From Histomonas meleagridis (Eukaryota > Parabasalia > Tritrichomonadida > Dientamoebidae), in contig WSYJ01000138.1 of the NCBI GenBank assembly GCA_020186115.1, forward strand, positions 682,001-746,000: a stretch of 64,000 nt of DNA, in the 5' to 3' direction. Positions 40,464 through 51,398 of the stretch are shown here, piece after piece. A program made the translations under genes and the position numbers. A model generated the notes under the pieces. That model had not been told where the DNA came from. It made no database searches and worked only from the letters and a program-made list of their open reading frames with translations. Every line of letters begins with the position of its first letter. Within the stretch, counting starts at the first letter, position 1.

Positions 40464-42063
40464 AAATCGGATTTCATCCAACTGGTGTTAATACATATTA
40501 TGAGCCATCTGATTTTACAGAAGAAGAAGCCAAAGGTATTGATTCTGTTCTCACGTCAAACAAGATCAAACTCGAAACCACAAAAATTATACGTCATGTT
40601 GATCGTTATGAAGTTCAACTTCCATCAATTGAAATTGATACCACAGGTAAACAAATTGGCGAATACAAAGGAAAACCAATTTATATAACCAAAGGCCGCT
40701 ATTCGTCCATACTGAAATGTGTTGTCTATTGGCTTAATGAATCATTAAAACATTGCAGTAACAACGAAGAAAAACTAATGCTTGAATCACTGATTCTTCA
40801 CTACCAAAAGGGTGATTGCGATTATCATGTTCGTTATAGCGAACATTGGGTTCGTGATCTTAATCCTAATGTTGAAACGTATTCCGGCTTTATCGAATCA
40901 TATCGCGATCCCGATGGTGTCCGAGCTGAATTTGAAAGTTTTGTTGCATGTGTTGATAAAGAAGAGAGTTCGATACTTCATGAATTTGTTAATAGTTCTG
41001 CACTTGTATTACCATTATTACCATATCCCAAAGAATATGAACGAAAGACATTTAATCCTCCATCATACAATGCCATTAACATCTTAACATTTGTCTGTAG
41101 TGGATATCCAATTGAAATTAACATTCCGAATTATGATGAAATTCGATTAAATGTCGGATTTAAGAATGTTTCATTAACTAATGTAATGACTGCATCATTA
41201 CGCCAAGTTACATCATTTCCATTTTTATATGAAGATGACGCGAAACTTTTATGTGACTTCTTTGATGAAATGGATAACTTTGCAACGGCAGCACATGAAT
41301 TATATGGCCATGGCTCTGGCACATTATTTAAAGAAGAAGATGTCAAAGGCAAAAACATTCCTGATATGTTTAATGAAGGCAAATTCATTGACACATATTA
41401 CGAAGAAAATCAAACAGCAGAACAAACGTTTGGTTCTATTTATTCATCATTCGAAGAATGTCGCGCAGAAACAACATCTGTTTCCTTAGCGTTTTTCCCT
41501 GAGATATTAAACATCTTCAAGATTAACCCCGAAAATGAATATCGCAAAAACTTCGAATATACTTCTGTTCTATCAATGTTACATGCTGGCGCGAAAACTT
41601 TAATATGTTATAGCCCCGAATCAAAACAATGGAAACAAGCGCATGCACGAGCGCGCTTTGCGATATTAAAGGCAGCAATCAAATGGAGTAATGGCGCTGT
41701 TGTAATCGAAGAAGTGAATGACGAAAAATGTAAATATAAAATTAAAATCGATAAGTCGAGACTCAACTTGGTAAAAGACGCAATGGAAATATTACTGAAA
41801 CATTTGAACTACTATCGAACTACAAACAAGGCGGAGTTGGGCTGTAAGTTCTTCGAAGAGTTGACTGAAGTGGACGAATTCTGGCTGAAGGTGAGAGAGG
41901 TGGCACAAAGCAGAAGCAAAACAGACCGGTCTATGTGGGCGTGAGAGTGGTGAAGAATGGAAACGAATATAACATAGAGCAACCATGCGAAAATGCACCA
42001 AATGTCGTGGACGCATTAATTACATCGGTTGAAAACCTCAGTCTTTCATTGGTTAATGAGTAA
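40464..42063 (+). pseudogene. dipeptidyl peptidase III (M49), 5'-truncated and frameshifted
   Basis: An open frame from 40464 without ATG until 40778 holds the M49 core: GVNTYYEPSDFT, the zinc motif HELYGHGSG and the second motif EECRAE, with the catalytic and metal ligands intact. The N-terminal lobe (about 250 residues in the family) is missing. Near 41912 the frame slips and ends at 41944, while family-like sequence (RPVYVGVRVVKNGNEYNIEQ) continues in another frame to the stop at 42061-42063. DPP III cleaves dipeptides from peptide N-termini in the cytosol. Here it is most likely a recent pseudogene. Confidence 0.8.
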
Positions 42064-42632
42064 ATTCGAACTTTGATAAAATTTTTAAAAATTCACTAAA
42101 TAAATAAAAGTTATCAACAGAAAATGTATACCAAAAAATTCGTTTCGGAATCTGTTGGATGATAGTGGAGAGAAAATCCGTTCCAATCATTTATTTTCTT
42201 GAAGATTCGTATTTAAGTATTAAAAGTCAAATTCATTGTTTGGATTGATATTTGAACTAAGAAATACATTGTTTTTGTGACTTGATATTTTCTTTTAACT
42301 AAACTTGGTAGTATTTCTAGAAATATTTCATTCTCTTTAATAATTAATAAAATGATTAACATTATAAATGAACAAGATTTATATGGATGCATTCTTCAAT
42401 ATTTTATATGAGATTTCGCAATTTTACTTATCGTGTTTCTCAATGCTAAGTATTGAATCAGACATAACATTTATTGCGTCATATCTTTTTCTTTCCTTTT
42501 TCTTGCTACCACGAAAGCAATTACAGAAACGATTATTATAACACCGAAATAACATGTTATACGAATTGAATTTTTTTCTTTTTCGACATTAAATAAATTT
42601 ATTCAATAAGTTTTTAGAATGATGCCAATTAT
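42064..42632. other. no intact gene; membrane-anchor remnant on the minus strand
   Basis: On the minus strand near 42480-42590 a fragment encodes a transmembrane helix and basic tail (YFGVIIIVSVIAFVVARKRK) like a surface-protein anchor, with no ectodomain. The rest is featureless. Confidence 0.4.
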
Positions 42633-45600
42633 TTACCAAAATGGAAAGAATTCCATTTGATCATTTGCTTTATCTGTTATCTCATCTTGGATTCCTTCTT
42701 TTTTACGAAACATTTCAATTATTTCAGTATAATCATTTTCTTTTGCATACATGTATGCTGTCCAAAATACTTTATATAATTTTCAAATATGATATTTAAA
42801 TCCAAAAAAATTTGAACGAACATTAAGCTTTATATGCAAACATCTTTAGCATTAATATCAATTCCTTCTTGTTCAAGTAATATCTTTACTATTTCTATGT
42901 GTCCATTTTCAGATGCACATATAAGTGCTGTTTTAAATATATATAATAATTTCCAAATATTTTTTTGATATATAAAATTATTAAAACAAATATTAAAATA
43001 AATATATAACCATTTTTGGTATTTATATCAACACATTTTTGTGTAAGAAGTAATTTAACTATTTCTGTATGTCCACTTTGAGATGCTAATATAAGAGGTG
43101 TCTTAAATATCAAAAATAATTTCCATAAAAAAATTTAAAACATCAAATTATTTGTGGAAATGTTTTATAAAATTAATAAATACTTTTAGTATTAATATCA
43201 ATTCCACCTTGTTTAAATAATATTTTGATTATTTTCTTGAAACCATTATAAGTTGCATACATAAATGCGTTCCAAAGTAATTTGAATTAGTTCCAAATAT
43301 TATTTTAAATTATCAAATAAATGAAATGTTTATTTTCTATATTGAATAAATATTTTTAATATTGATATCAATTCCTTTTTGCTCGAGTAGTAATTTAACT
43401 ATTTCTGTATGACCATTTAAAGATGCTAAAATAAGTGCTGTATTAAATATTTTAAATAATTTCCAAATATTATTTTGAAATATAAAATTATTAAAATAAA
43501 TTTGAAATAAAACAAATAAATATTTTTAGCATTAACGTCAATTCCTTCTTGTTCAAGAAGTAATTTAACTATTTCTGTATGACCATTCCAAGATGCTCTA
43601 ATAAGTGCTGTTTTAAATATTTCAAATAATTTCCAAATATTATTTTGAAATATCATCTTATTAAAATAAATATGAAATAAAACAAATAAATATCTTTAGC
43701 ATTAATATCAATTCCTTCTTGTTCGAGAAGTAATTTAACTATTTCTATCTGTTCATTTTCAGATGCATAAATAAGTGCTGAATAAAATAATTCAAATAAT
43801 TTCCTAATATTATTTTGAAATATTAAATTATAATAATAAATATTATCTTTTGCATTAATATCAATTCCTTCTTGTTTAAGAAATAATTTAACTATTTCTG
43901 CATATCCTATATTTGATGCTAATATAAGTGATGTTTTAAATATTTCAAATAATTTCCAAATATTATTTTGAAATATTAAAGTATTAAAATAAATATTAAA
44001 TAAAACAAATAAATATCTTTAGCATTAATATCAATTCCTTCTCGTTCGAGAAGTAATTTAACTATTTCTATCTGTTCATTTAAAAATGCATAAATAAGCG
44101 CTGTATAAAATAATTCAAATAATTTCCAAATATTATTTTGAAATATCAAATTATTAAAATAAATTTTAAATAAAACAAATAAATATCTTTAGCATTAATA
44201 TCGATTCTTTCTTGTTCAAGAAGTAATTTAACGATTTCTATATGACCACATTGAGATGCTTTAATAAGTGCTGTTCCAAATAATTTAAATAATTTTCAAA
44301 TATTATTTTGAAATATAAAATTATTAAAATAAATATCAAATAAAACAAATAAATATCTTTAGCATTAATATCAATTCCTTCTTGTTCAAGAAGTAATATA
44401 ACTATTTCTATATAACCATAATAAGATGCTTCTATAAGTGCTGTATAAAATAATTTCAATAATTTCCTAATGTTATTTTTGAAATATAAAATTATAATAA
44501 TAAATATTATCTTTAGCATTAATATCGATTCTTTCTTGTTCAAGAAGTAATTTAACGATTTCTATATGACCATTTGAAGATGCTAAAATAAGTACTGTTT
44601 TAAATATTTTAAATAATTTCCAAATATTATTTTGAAATATAAAATTATTAAAATAAAAATTATCTTTAGCATTAATATCAATTCCTTCTTGTTCAAGAAG
44701 TAATTTAACTATTTCTGTATGACCATTCCAAGATGCTCTAATAAGTGCTGTTTTAAATATTTCAAATAATTTCCAAATATTATTTTGAAATATCATCTTA
44801 TTAAAATAAATATTAGATAAAACAAATAAATATCTTTAGCATTAATATCAATTCCTTCTTGTTCAAGAAGTAATTTAACTATTTCTATATGACCATTTGA
44901 AGATGCTAAAATAAGTACTGTTTTAAATATTTTAAATAATTTCCAAATATTATTTTGAAATATAAAATTATTAAAATAAAAATTATCTTTAGCATTAATA
45001 TCGATTCTTTCTTGTTCAAGAAGTAATTTAACGATTTCTATATGACCACATTGAGATGCTTTAATAAGTGCTGTTCCAAATAATTTAAATAATTTTCAAA
45101 TATTATTTTGAAATATAAAATTATTAAAATAAATATCAAATAAAACAAATAAATATCTTTAGCATTAATATCAATTCCTTCTTGTTCAAGAAGTAATATA
45201 ACTATTTCTATATAACCATAATAAGATGCTTCTATAAGTGCTGTATAAAATAATTTCAATAATTTCCTAATGTTATTTTGAAATATAAAATTATAATAAT
45301 AAATATTATCTTTAGCATTAATATCGATTCTTTCTTGTTCAAGAAGTAATTTAACGATTTCTATATGACCATTTGAAGATGCTAAAATAAGTACTGTTTT
45401 AAATATTTTAAATAATTTCCAAATATTATTTTTGAAATATAAAATTATTAAAATAAAAATTATCTTTAGCATTAATATCAATTCCTTCTTGTTCAAGAAG
45501 TAATTTAACTATTTCTGTATGACCATTCCAAGATGCTCTAATAAGTGCTGTTTTAAATATTTCAAATAATTTCCAAATATTATTTTGAAATATCATCTTA

Positions 45601-47121
45601 TTAAAATAAATATTAGATAAAACAAATAAATATCTTTAGCATTAATATCAATTCCTTCTTGTTCAAGAAGTAATTTAACGATTTCTATATGACCATTTGA
45701 AGATGCTAAAATAAGTACTGTTTTAAATATTTTAAATAATTTCCAAATATTATTTTGAAATATAAAATTATTAAAATAAAAATTATCTTTAGCATTAATA
45801 TCAATTCCTTCTTGTTCAAGAAGTAATTTAACTATTTCTGTATGACCATTCCAAGATGCTCTAATAAGTGCTGTTTTAAATATTTCAAATAATTTCCAAA
45901 TATTATTTTGAAATATCATCTTATTAAAATAAATTTCAAATAAAACAAATAAATATCTTTAGCATTAATATCAATTCCTTCTTGTATTAAAATATATTTA
46001 ACAAGTTCAATATTTCCTGACTCTGATGAATATATTAATATATTTTTCGGAATTTGATTACTTTCAAGAAAATGTTTAATGAGAAATATGTTTCCAATTA
46101 TTGCTGCTTCATTAATAATGTTTTCGCTAATTGGCATCAATTCTTTGTGTAAAAATATAAAAATTTCATAATTATGAGATGAAATACACTTCTTTCCTAA
46201 ATCTTCTAATTTTTTAATATGACATATTTTATTTTCATATATATATTTAAAGATATCATTTCGATGGAACATAATTGCTGTTTCATATGCACCTTCAAAT
46301 GATGAATGATTTTGTTCACATAAATGAATGATTTCTTCATTTCCACCTGCAACTGCATATTTACCTGTATTTTCTACATTTGTATTGTTCATAAGTAAAT
46401 ATTTAAAACATTTTACTGATGAAAAAAATGCTGCATAATCAATTAATGTAACATATTTTTGATTAATAAATGAACATCTTTCATATAATGATGGTTCAAT
46501 TTCTTGATTAAAATCAAAATTATTTTGTGATGATATTTCTTGAAGTTTTTCGATTTCATCTTTTCGAATTATTTTTGTAATTTCATTCGGATTATGTCCT
46601 TCTTTAATTAATTGTTTATGAAGTTCCCAATCATTCTTTGATAGTTCTTCAATGTTTACCATTTTTCGTTTCAAATATTCATTTTCTTCTAGAAATTTTT
46701 TGGACATGTAATGAATAAAATATGGCTCTTCTCTTACCTGTTCAACTATGCTTGATTCGCATAAATTTTCTTGAATCATTCTCTCAAGAAAATAATTTGA
46801 TTCTTGAGAATGTATATTTAAAATCATTTTTAAAAAAACTTTATGTATTTTACTTTGAATTTGTTTGTTATCTTCAATTTTTTGTGTTTCTTTAATGAAA
46901 CTCACATAGACTCCTAAATCGTTCATTCTTGCTATGAATGATGAATAAATTATTTGACTAATAAGTAAGTTAAATGAATACTGGTAATTATTATCAAATA
47001 CACCAAATATTGAAAGAGCTGATTGAAGAACATTTTCTTTATTTAATGAAAATATTATTTCTTGAATAAACTGAATTGTTTCCCAATTGTTCATTTTGGT
47101 TTTATCACTTTGTTTCATCAT
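42633..47121 (-). pseudogene. large DUF3447/ankyrin locus with spacer-interrupted repeats
   Basis: The ATG at 47121 (a second ATG at 47118 is in frame) opens about 380 residues of DUF3447-type domain. Some 20 ankyrin units of 30 codons (core TALIKAS..GHIEIVKLLLEQEGIDINAKD) follow on to the stop at 42633. Between units, always between INAKD and TALI, lie spacers that in the ones I counted are 80 nt (frameshifting) or 63 nt (in frame), with a rare 64 nt. The spacer core AATAATATTTGGAAATTATT can form a small hairpin. Units stay open while the 80-nt spacers break the frame. It may be a gene with non-canonical introns, a bypassing gene or a decaying array. An AACGGT box lies 25 nt upstream. Confidence 0.75.
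44190..45789. repeat. two tandem copies of an ~800-bp five-unit higher-order repeat
   Basis: Units distinguished by the residue block before the helix (CATTGAG, CATAATAAG, CATTTGAAG, CATTCCAAG, CATTTGAAG on the plus strand) recur in the same order from 44190 and again from 44990. Spacing sums to about 800 bp (170+154+153+170+153). The copies differ at single T-run positions, for example T5 at 44476-44480 versus T4 at about 45271. Confidence 0.8.
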
Positions 47122-47169
47122 TTATGAAAAAATGGTCGGGTTTTAAACGGTCAAAAACATGTACGTTAA

Positions 47170-47720
47170 GTGAATAATTTTTTTTGTGTACTCAGTCGAT
47201 ATTATCGGTGCTCTTGGGTGACGGTGAAGGCGTTTTTTCCCATGTATTTCCCAAGGAATATTCTTGATTCCGACCATTCTCTAACAGTAGATGGTGTCAA
47301 CACAATAATAAACATTTATGCTAGCAATGAAAGCATGGAACCGGTGCAGTTTATTCACTTTTTAATAAGGAGAAATGATGGGTTTATTGTTATGCATTCA
47401 ATTAATGACATAAATCTTTCGAAATTGCTGAACAATGGTGCGCAGAAATAGACAGTACATTAGGTCAGATGAAAAAACCTATTGTTGTTTGTGGAAATAA
47501 ATGTGATCTCAATGATGATCGTGTTGTCAGTCAATCCGAAGGAGAAGAACTTGCAACAAAATATGGTGCAAAATTCTTTGAAACCTCATTAAAGAATAAT
47601 ATTAACATCACTGAAACATTTTCCGAACTTATCCGGATGATGAGAAGTATGAAAATCTCAAATGAAAAAAACAAAAAGAACAAAACAATAAAAAGAAAGA
47701 CAGCTCACATAAAGAAGTAG
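47170..47720 (+). pseudogene. Ras-like small GTPase, decayed
   Basis: Recognisable order: a phosphate-loop remnant (LLGDGEG, lacking GKS/T), VDGVNTIINIYAS where switch II DTAGQE should be, DGFIVMHSIND, then after a frame change near 47420 the G4 motif NKCDL and the G5-type ETSLKNN, and a Lys-rich C-terminus (KKNKKNKTIKRKTAHIKK) without a CAAX box. Nucleotide binding is lost. The first part is not ATG-initiated in the right frame. Sits head-to-head with the ankyrin locus, 48 bp between starts. Confidence 0.7.
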
Positions 47721-47981
47721 GTACAATATGTTAGTTTTTTCTAGCCAATAAACTGTTAACTTGTAAATGTTAATTTATGCACACGGTGAAGCCTATTTAA
47801 AATTGACAATTTAAAATTCAACAAGAATCTCTCTTGTTGTACAACAGTACTTAAAGTTGTTTTTAAGAATTTAAAGATGAAGCATTTTGCTGTCTTCTTT
47901 CAAAACTCCTCAAGAAACAATGTAGCCAAAACATTGAATATTCAATAAGTCAAGTGTTAATGATATGGAGGAAAGAAAGCA

Positions 47982-48410
47982 ATGGCAAAATTAATCGGAA
48001 AATACTATCCAGATTTATATATTGAACCACCGTTTTATTGTGACTATGGTATAAATATCAAGCCCAAAGGTAATGTTTACTTTAACTATAACTGTATCCT
48101 TCTTGATGTATGTCCAATTACAATTGGTAATAATACAATGTTTGCACGCAATGTTGAAGTTTACACTGCAACTCGCCCATCTGATGCCAAAACAAGAAAT
48201 TCCCGGAGAGAATATGCTAAGCCTATCGCAATCAGTGAGAATTGTTGGATTGGAGGAAGTGCCACAATATGTCCTGGAGTAACAATTGGTGATAACATCG
48301 TCGTTGCGGATGGAGCTGTTGTCGTTAAAGATGTTCCGCCAAACTGCAGAGTAGCTGGAGTTCCTGCTAAAATCATAAAAAGATTACTGCTTCTTGAGGC
48401 AGACAAATAA
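47982..48410 (+). CDS. sugar O-acetyltransferase (maltose/galactoside type), N-terminus lost
   Basis: 142 residues of left-handed beta-helix: IEPPFYCDYGINI, NYNCILLDVCPITIGNN, VEVYTATRPSDAKTRNS, CWIGGSATICPGVTIGDNIV and PPNCRVAGVPAKIIKRL. This is the MAT/GAT (LacA, NodL) family, which acetylates sugars with acetyl-CoA. About 45 N-terminal residues are missing; family-like sequence (NDMEERK) continues upstream in another frame, so a frameshift separates it. Residue 65 is Arg in the TATRP motif where active relatives have His (TATHP), the catalytic base. Probably inactive, possibly a pseudogene; likely an old bacterial acquisition, as in other trichomonads. Confidence 0.75.
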   Translation: MAKLIGKYYPDLYIEPPFYCDYGINIKPKGNVYFNYNCILLDVCPITIGNNTMFARNVEVYTATRPSDAKTRNSRREYAKPIAISENCWIGGSATICPGVTIGDNIVVADGAVVVKDVPPNCRVAGVPAKIIKRLLLLEADK

Positions 48411-48573
48411 AAATAAAATAACGGTAAAATAATGGTGGATAGGAAAAAGTTGTATATTTAAGCATAATGATATTTTTAATAAACTGGATGCAGATCAAAT
48501 CGAATAAATTAAAAAATCATCGGATTTATATTAAAAAACTGAAGTAATAAACCAAGAAAGTAAACGCAAATAA

Positions 48574-48636
48574 CAAGACACTGTCAACCAACTTTCCCTC
48601 TTATAGATTTCTTTTTAATTTTAAAATTATTTGTAA
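48574..48636 (-). repeat. 63-nt dispersed repeat, inverted copy of 9088-9150
   Basis: Identical to the reverse complement of 9088-9150 over 63 bases. It lies between the acetyltransferase and the Rho-like gene, near no other recognisable element. Confidence 0.85.
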
Positions 48637-48882
48637 TAAAATATTAAAATTAAAATGGTGTGTTGTAAAATTTTGATATCTATGCATAAATCATATATTT
48701 CATATATTCTCAAATCTATTTAATAAACATGTTCTTTCCTTCAGTGAAATAGGTTGGCTAAATATCATATTTTTTGTAAAATGGATAATATCCTGATAAA
48801 TATTTATAAGAACATTCAAACCGTTGGAGATTCAGTGCATTGTTATTGTAAAGTATTCAAAAAACGAAATTTTTTTGTTTCA

Positions 48883-49506
48883 ATGAGCAGAGCAGGTTTT
48901 TATTTTATCGGTGATAAAACAGTTGGGAAGACAACAATATGCCATGGCATACGTGCATGCATGTACAAACCAGAGGAAGATCTCTTGTTACTAAAAGAAA
49001 CAATTTTTTATGGAAACAATTATGTGACTAATCTTCCTGATAACAAAAGTAATGTTAGACATCTTTTTGTAGGAGAAGTGTGTGGATGTGTGCCTAACAA
49101 TATCCGAGAATTAACATATTTTGCATATTCGCCAAAATCAATATCAATATGTTTTGTTTGTTATAGTGTTGTTGATCAAACTTCGTTTTTAAATGTAACG
49201 AATCTTTGGGTAAAAGAAATTAAACAACATGAGCTTAATCCGAAAATAATCCTTGTCGGTACTAAAACAGATCTCCGTGAAGATGAAGAGACTCTTGATG
49301 AGCTCTTTAAAAATGGGAAAAGTCCAATTACCACAAAACAAGGAAAAGTTTTAGCAGAAACAATTGGCGCAATTGATTATTTTGAATGCACAGCCACAAA
49401 CATTGAAACCATTAAAAGAATATACAATAAGGGGCTTGATTTAATTTATAATGCTAACGATGATAAGATTACAAAAGGTAGCCAATCTTTTTGTTCAATT
49501 CAATAA
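48883..49506 (+). CDS. atypical Rho-family GTPase with C-terminal CAAX-like box
   Basis: 207 residues from the ATG at 48883, chosen because it fits the usual Rho length; the frame is open to an earlier ATG at 48781. P-loop GDKTVGKTT, G4 GTKTDLRED with a Rho-type insert (ETLDELFKNGKSPITTKQGK), G5 ECTATN and C-terminal CSIQ. Switch II is abnormal: where DTAGQE should be there is GEVCGCVPNN, so GTP hydrolysis is probably defective, as in Rnd-type proteins. Expected at membranes if prenylated. No frameshift seen. It may be functional but constitutively bound, or in early decay. Confidence 0.75.
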   Translation: MSRAGFYFIGDKTVGKTTICHGIRACMYKPEEDLLLLKETIFYGNNYVTNLPDNKSNVRHLFVGEVCGCVPNNIRELTYFAYSPKSISICFVCYSVVDQTSFLNVTNLWVKEIKQHELNPKIILVGTKTDLREDEETLDELFKNGKSPITTKQGKVLAETIGAIDYFECTATNIETIKRIYNKGLDLIYNANDDKITKGSQSFCSIQ

Positions 49507-50076
49507 ATTTTATTCAAATTTTATTCATTTGCAAATGCACTTTTTCCCATATTTTATTATGATCCTTCAGGGTGTATGACATTTAATTGAAATTTTGGCA
49601 TGAGAGACCTCATAGAATTTTTTGAATTGACTTTTGCTCTGTTGGCGGGTAGCCGAAGTTTAGGCGCCATTTTCATTTTTGATGTTTGCAATCATCATTC
49701 ACTTCCTCATCTAATCAACAATATATGTTCCAACTTACTGATGATAAAATTGAAGAAGTAATAAAGAACATTTAATAAGAAACAAATTACAAATTCTTTT
49801 TTATAAAACAACTGAGAAAAAAACAAACAATAATTGAGATACAAACAAACAATAACTGAGACACAAATAAGAATAAAAACATCAAATTAAAATCATGAAA
49901 TGTAAAGTATAGAAAAAGATATATATGTATAAAAAAATGACAAAAAATACATATGATATGAAAAACAGCACATTAACAAAACATGAAATAAGAATAAAGT
50001 ATAAAATGACACATATAAATACACACAATTACGAAAATACATTATGTAGTCAACCTAAAAATAAATTTCCAGGTAC
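49507..50076. other. no intact gene
   Basis: Includes a 16-codon ATG ORF at 49725-49775 (MFQLTDDKIEEVIKNI) preceded by GGCGCC and other promoter-like sequence, which looks like the 5' stub of a lost gene. The rest is A-rich low complexity. Confidence 0.4.
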
Positions 50077-50107
50077 CTGACACTTTTTGAGTTGGTGACG
50101 GTTATGT
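50077..50107 (+). repeat. left terminal inverted repeat of the Tc1-like element
   Basis: 31 nt, imperfectly matching the right repeat with one length difference (GACAC versus TAAC). Begins directly after a TA dinucleotide. Confidence 0.75.
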
Positions 50108-50929
50108 TCCATCACACTTCCATTCAACCTTGAACCATACTACATTACGTTTTTCTTTGTAATTATACCTGATATCATGATCAATTATCCTGTTTATTTC
50201 GTATTCCATCTAATTAAATGACACTATTGTTCTCTTCTTTGGTCATTCGACTTTTTGAAATATTTAAATTTCATAATTATACTTTTGTGGCAATATTATG
50301 ATGTGTTCCATTCAATGTTATACGCCATTTGGCATCATATTATCTTACCCACTTTTTCAATGATGATTATATTGTCACTTTCCTCGTAAACCATTCAATT
50401 GATATTAGTAAATATGATGTTTTTCATATCATATGTTTTTTTTGTCACTTTTCTATTTTGATTTGACTAAGTCTGTTTAACATTTGTAATTTTTTTATAT
50501 AAGTATAAAGTATCCAAAGAATGGAATCAGTAAACAATCTAGGCTCTGATAAATGATGGTTTGACAGTTACCTTAACCTAGTTATCTGACATATTTTTTT
50601 TATTCTTAATACTAATTGACATATTTATAAATTTTAATTGTATTGTGACATTTGTGATTTTTATTCAATTTTTATCGTAGGTAATTGAATTTATTTTGAT
50701 GTGTTTTTGACATTCTTTCAATTAATTTTTTAATTTGATGTTTAGTCAGTTGTAAAAACATTTATTTTTTTTTTCGGTTTTTTCGATATAATTTTTTTTC
50801 TTTTTGACTATGCACATTAGTGATAATAACAAAGTTTGTTCACTCAATGGGCTATTAAATTTCTTTTTTTCTTTTTCTTTATTTTATAAAATTTAATCCC
50901 CCTCCCCCAAAGAGAGCCCTAATGGCGAA

Positions 50930-51190
50930 TGAGTGCATTTATCACAAACCTGCAGTAGCCCGACTCCGCGGAGCACTTTTTTATAAAAGGGCGTAGACAG
51001 GTGATCAGTATAAAGTGTACTAGAGGTGGGGGTCAGGTTTGATTCTATTTTTGAAAGGAGACCGTTATTTTAGGACGTTCATAAATAAAAAGATTTTCAC
51101 ACTCCCCCTCATTCCAAGGGGACGTTAAACGGCTGGTACCTTGCGAATGATATAAACTGGTACGAATAAATCGAGAGTACGATAGATCGA
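50930..51190. other. G+C-richer segment inside the Tc1-like element
   Basis: Contrasts in composition with its surroundings and contains short inverted motifs (CTCCGCGGAG; CCCCCTCATTCCAAGGGG), several G and C runs, and no long ORF. It does not fold as a tRNA and I do not recognise rRNA, SRP or RNase P signatures. Origin unknown; possibly foreign sequence captured by the element. Confidence 0.4.
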
Positions 51191-51398
51191 AAATTAAAAG
51201 GATGTTTTGTCTACTTATCAAAATTGAATAGGGGATTATTTCCGATTTTTTAGCAAAAGTCTCTTTTTAATTCAAATTATTCATTAAATTTTCTAATCTT
51301 TCTTCTCTAAGTTTATTTTCGTCGAATCTTAATTTACAGAACCATCGACTTTTACATTGTACAGGACTTCTGTTTTGCAAACATATGGAAATATATTT

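Noticed and set aside
42633..47121. 80-nt ankyrin spacers as ordinary GT-AG introns
   Set aside because: Several spacers have no GT near the 5' side or no suitable AG, and the GT/AG combinations I tried do not restore the frame; the classical trichomonad 3' intron motif is absent.
48754..48882. N-terminal extension of the Rho-like GTPase
   Set aside because: The extra residues have no family similarity and the first codon is TTG; the ATG at 48883 gives the usual length, although an ATG at 48781 remains possible.
50930..51190. GC-richer segment as an rRNA, SRP RNA, RNase P RNA or tRNA
   Set aside because: No cloverleaf and none of the conserved motifs of these RNAs that I can recognise; left as unknown.
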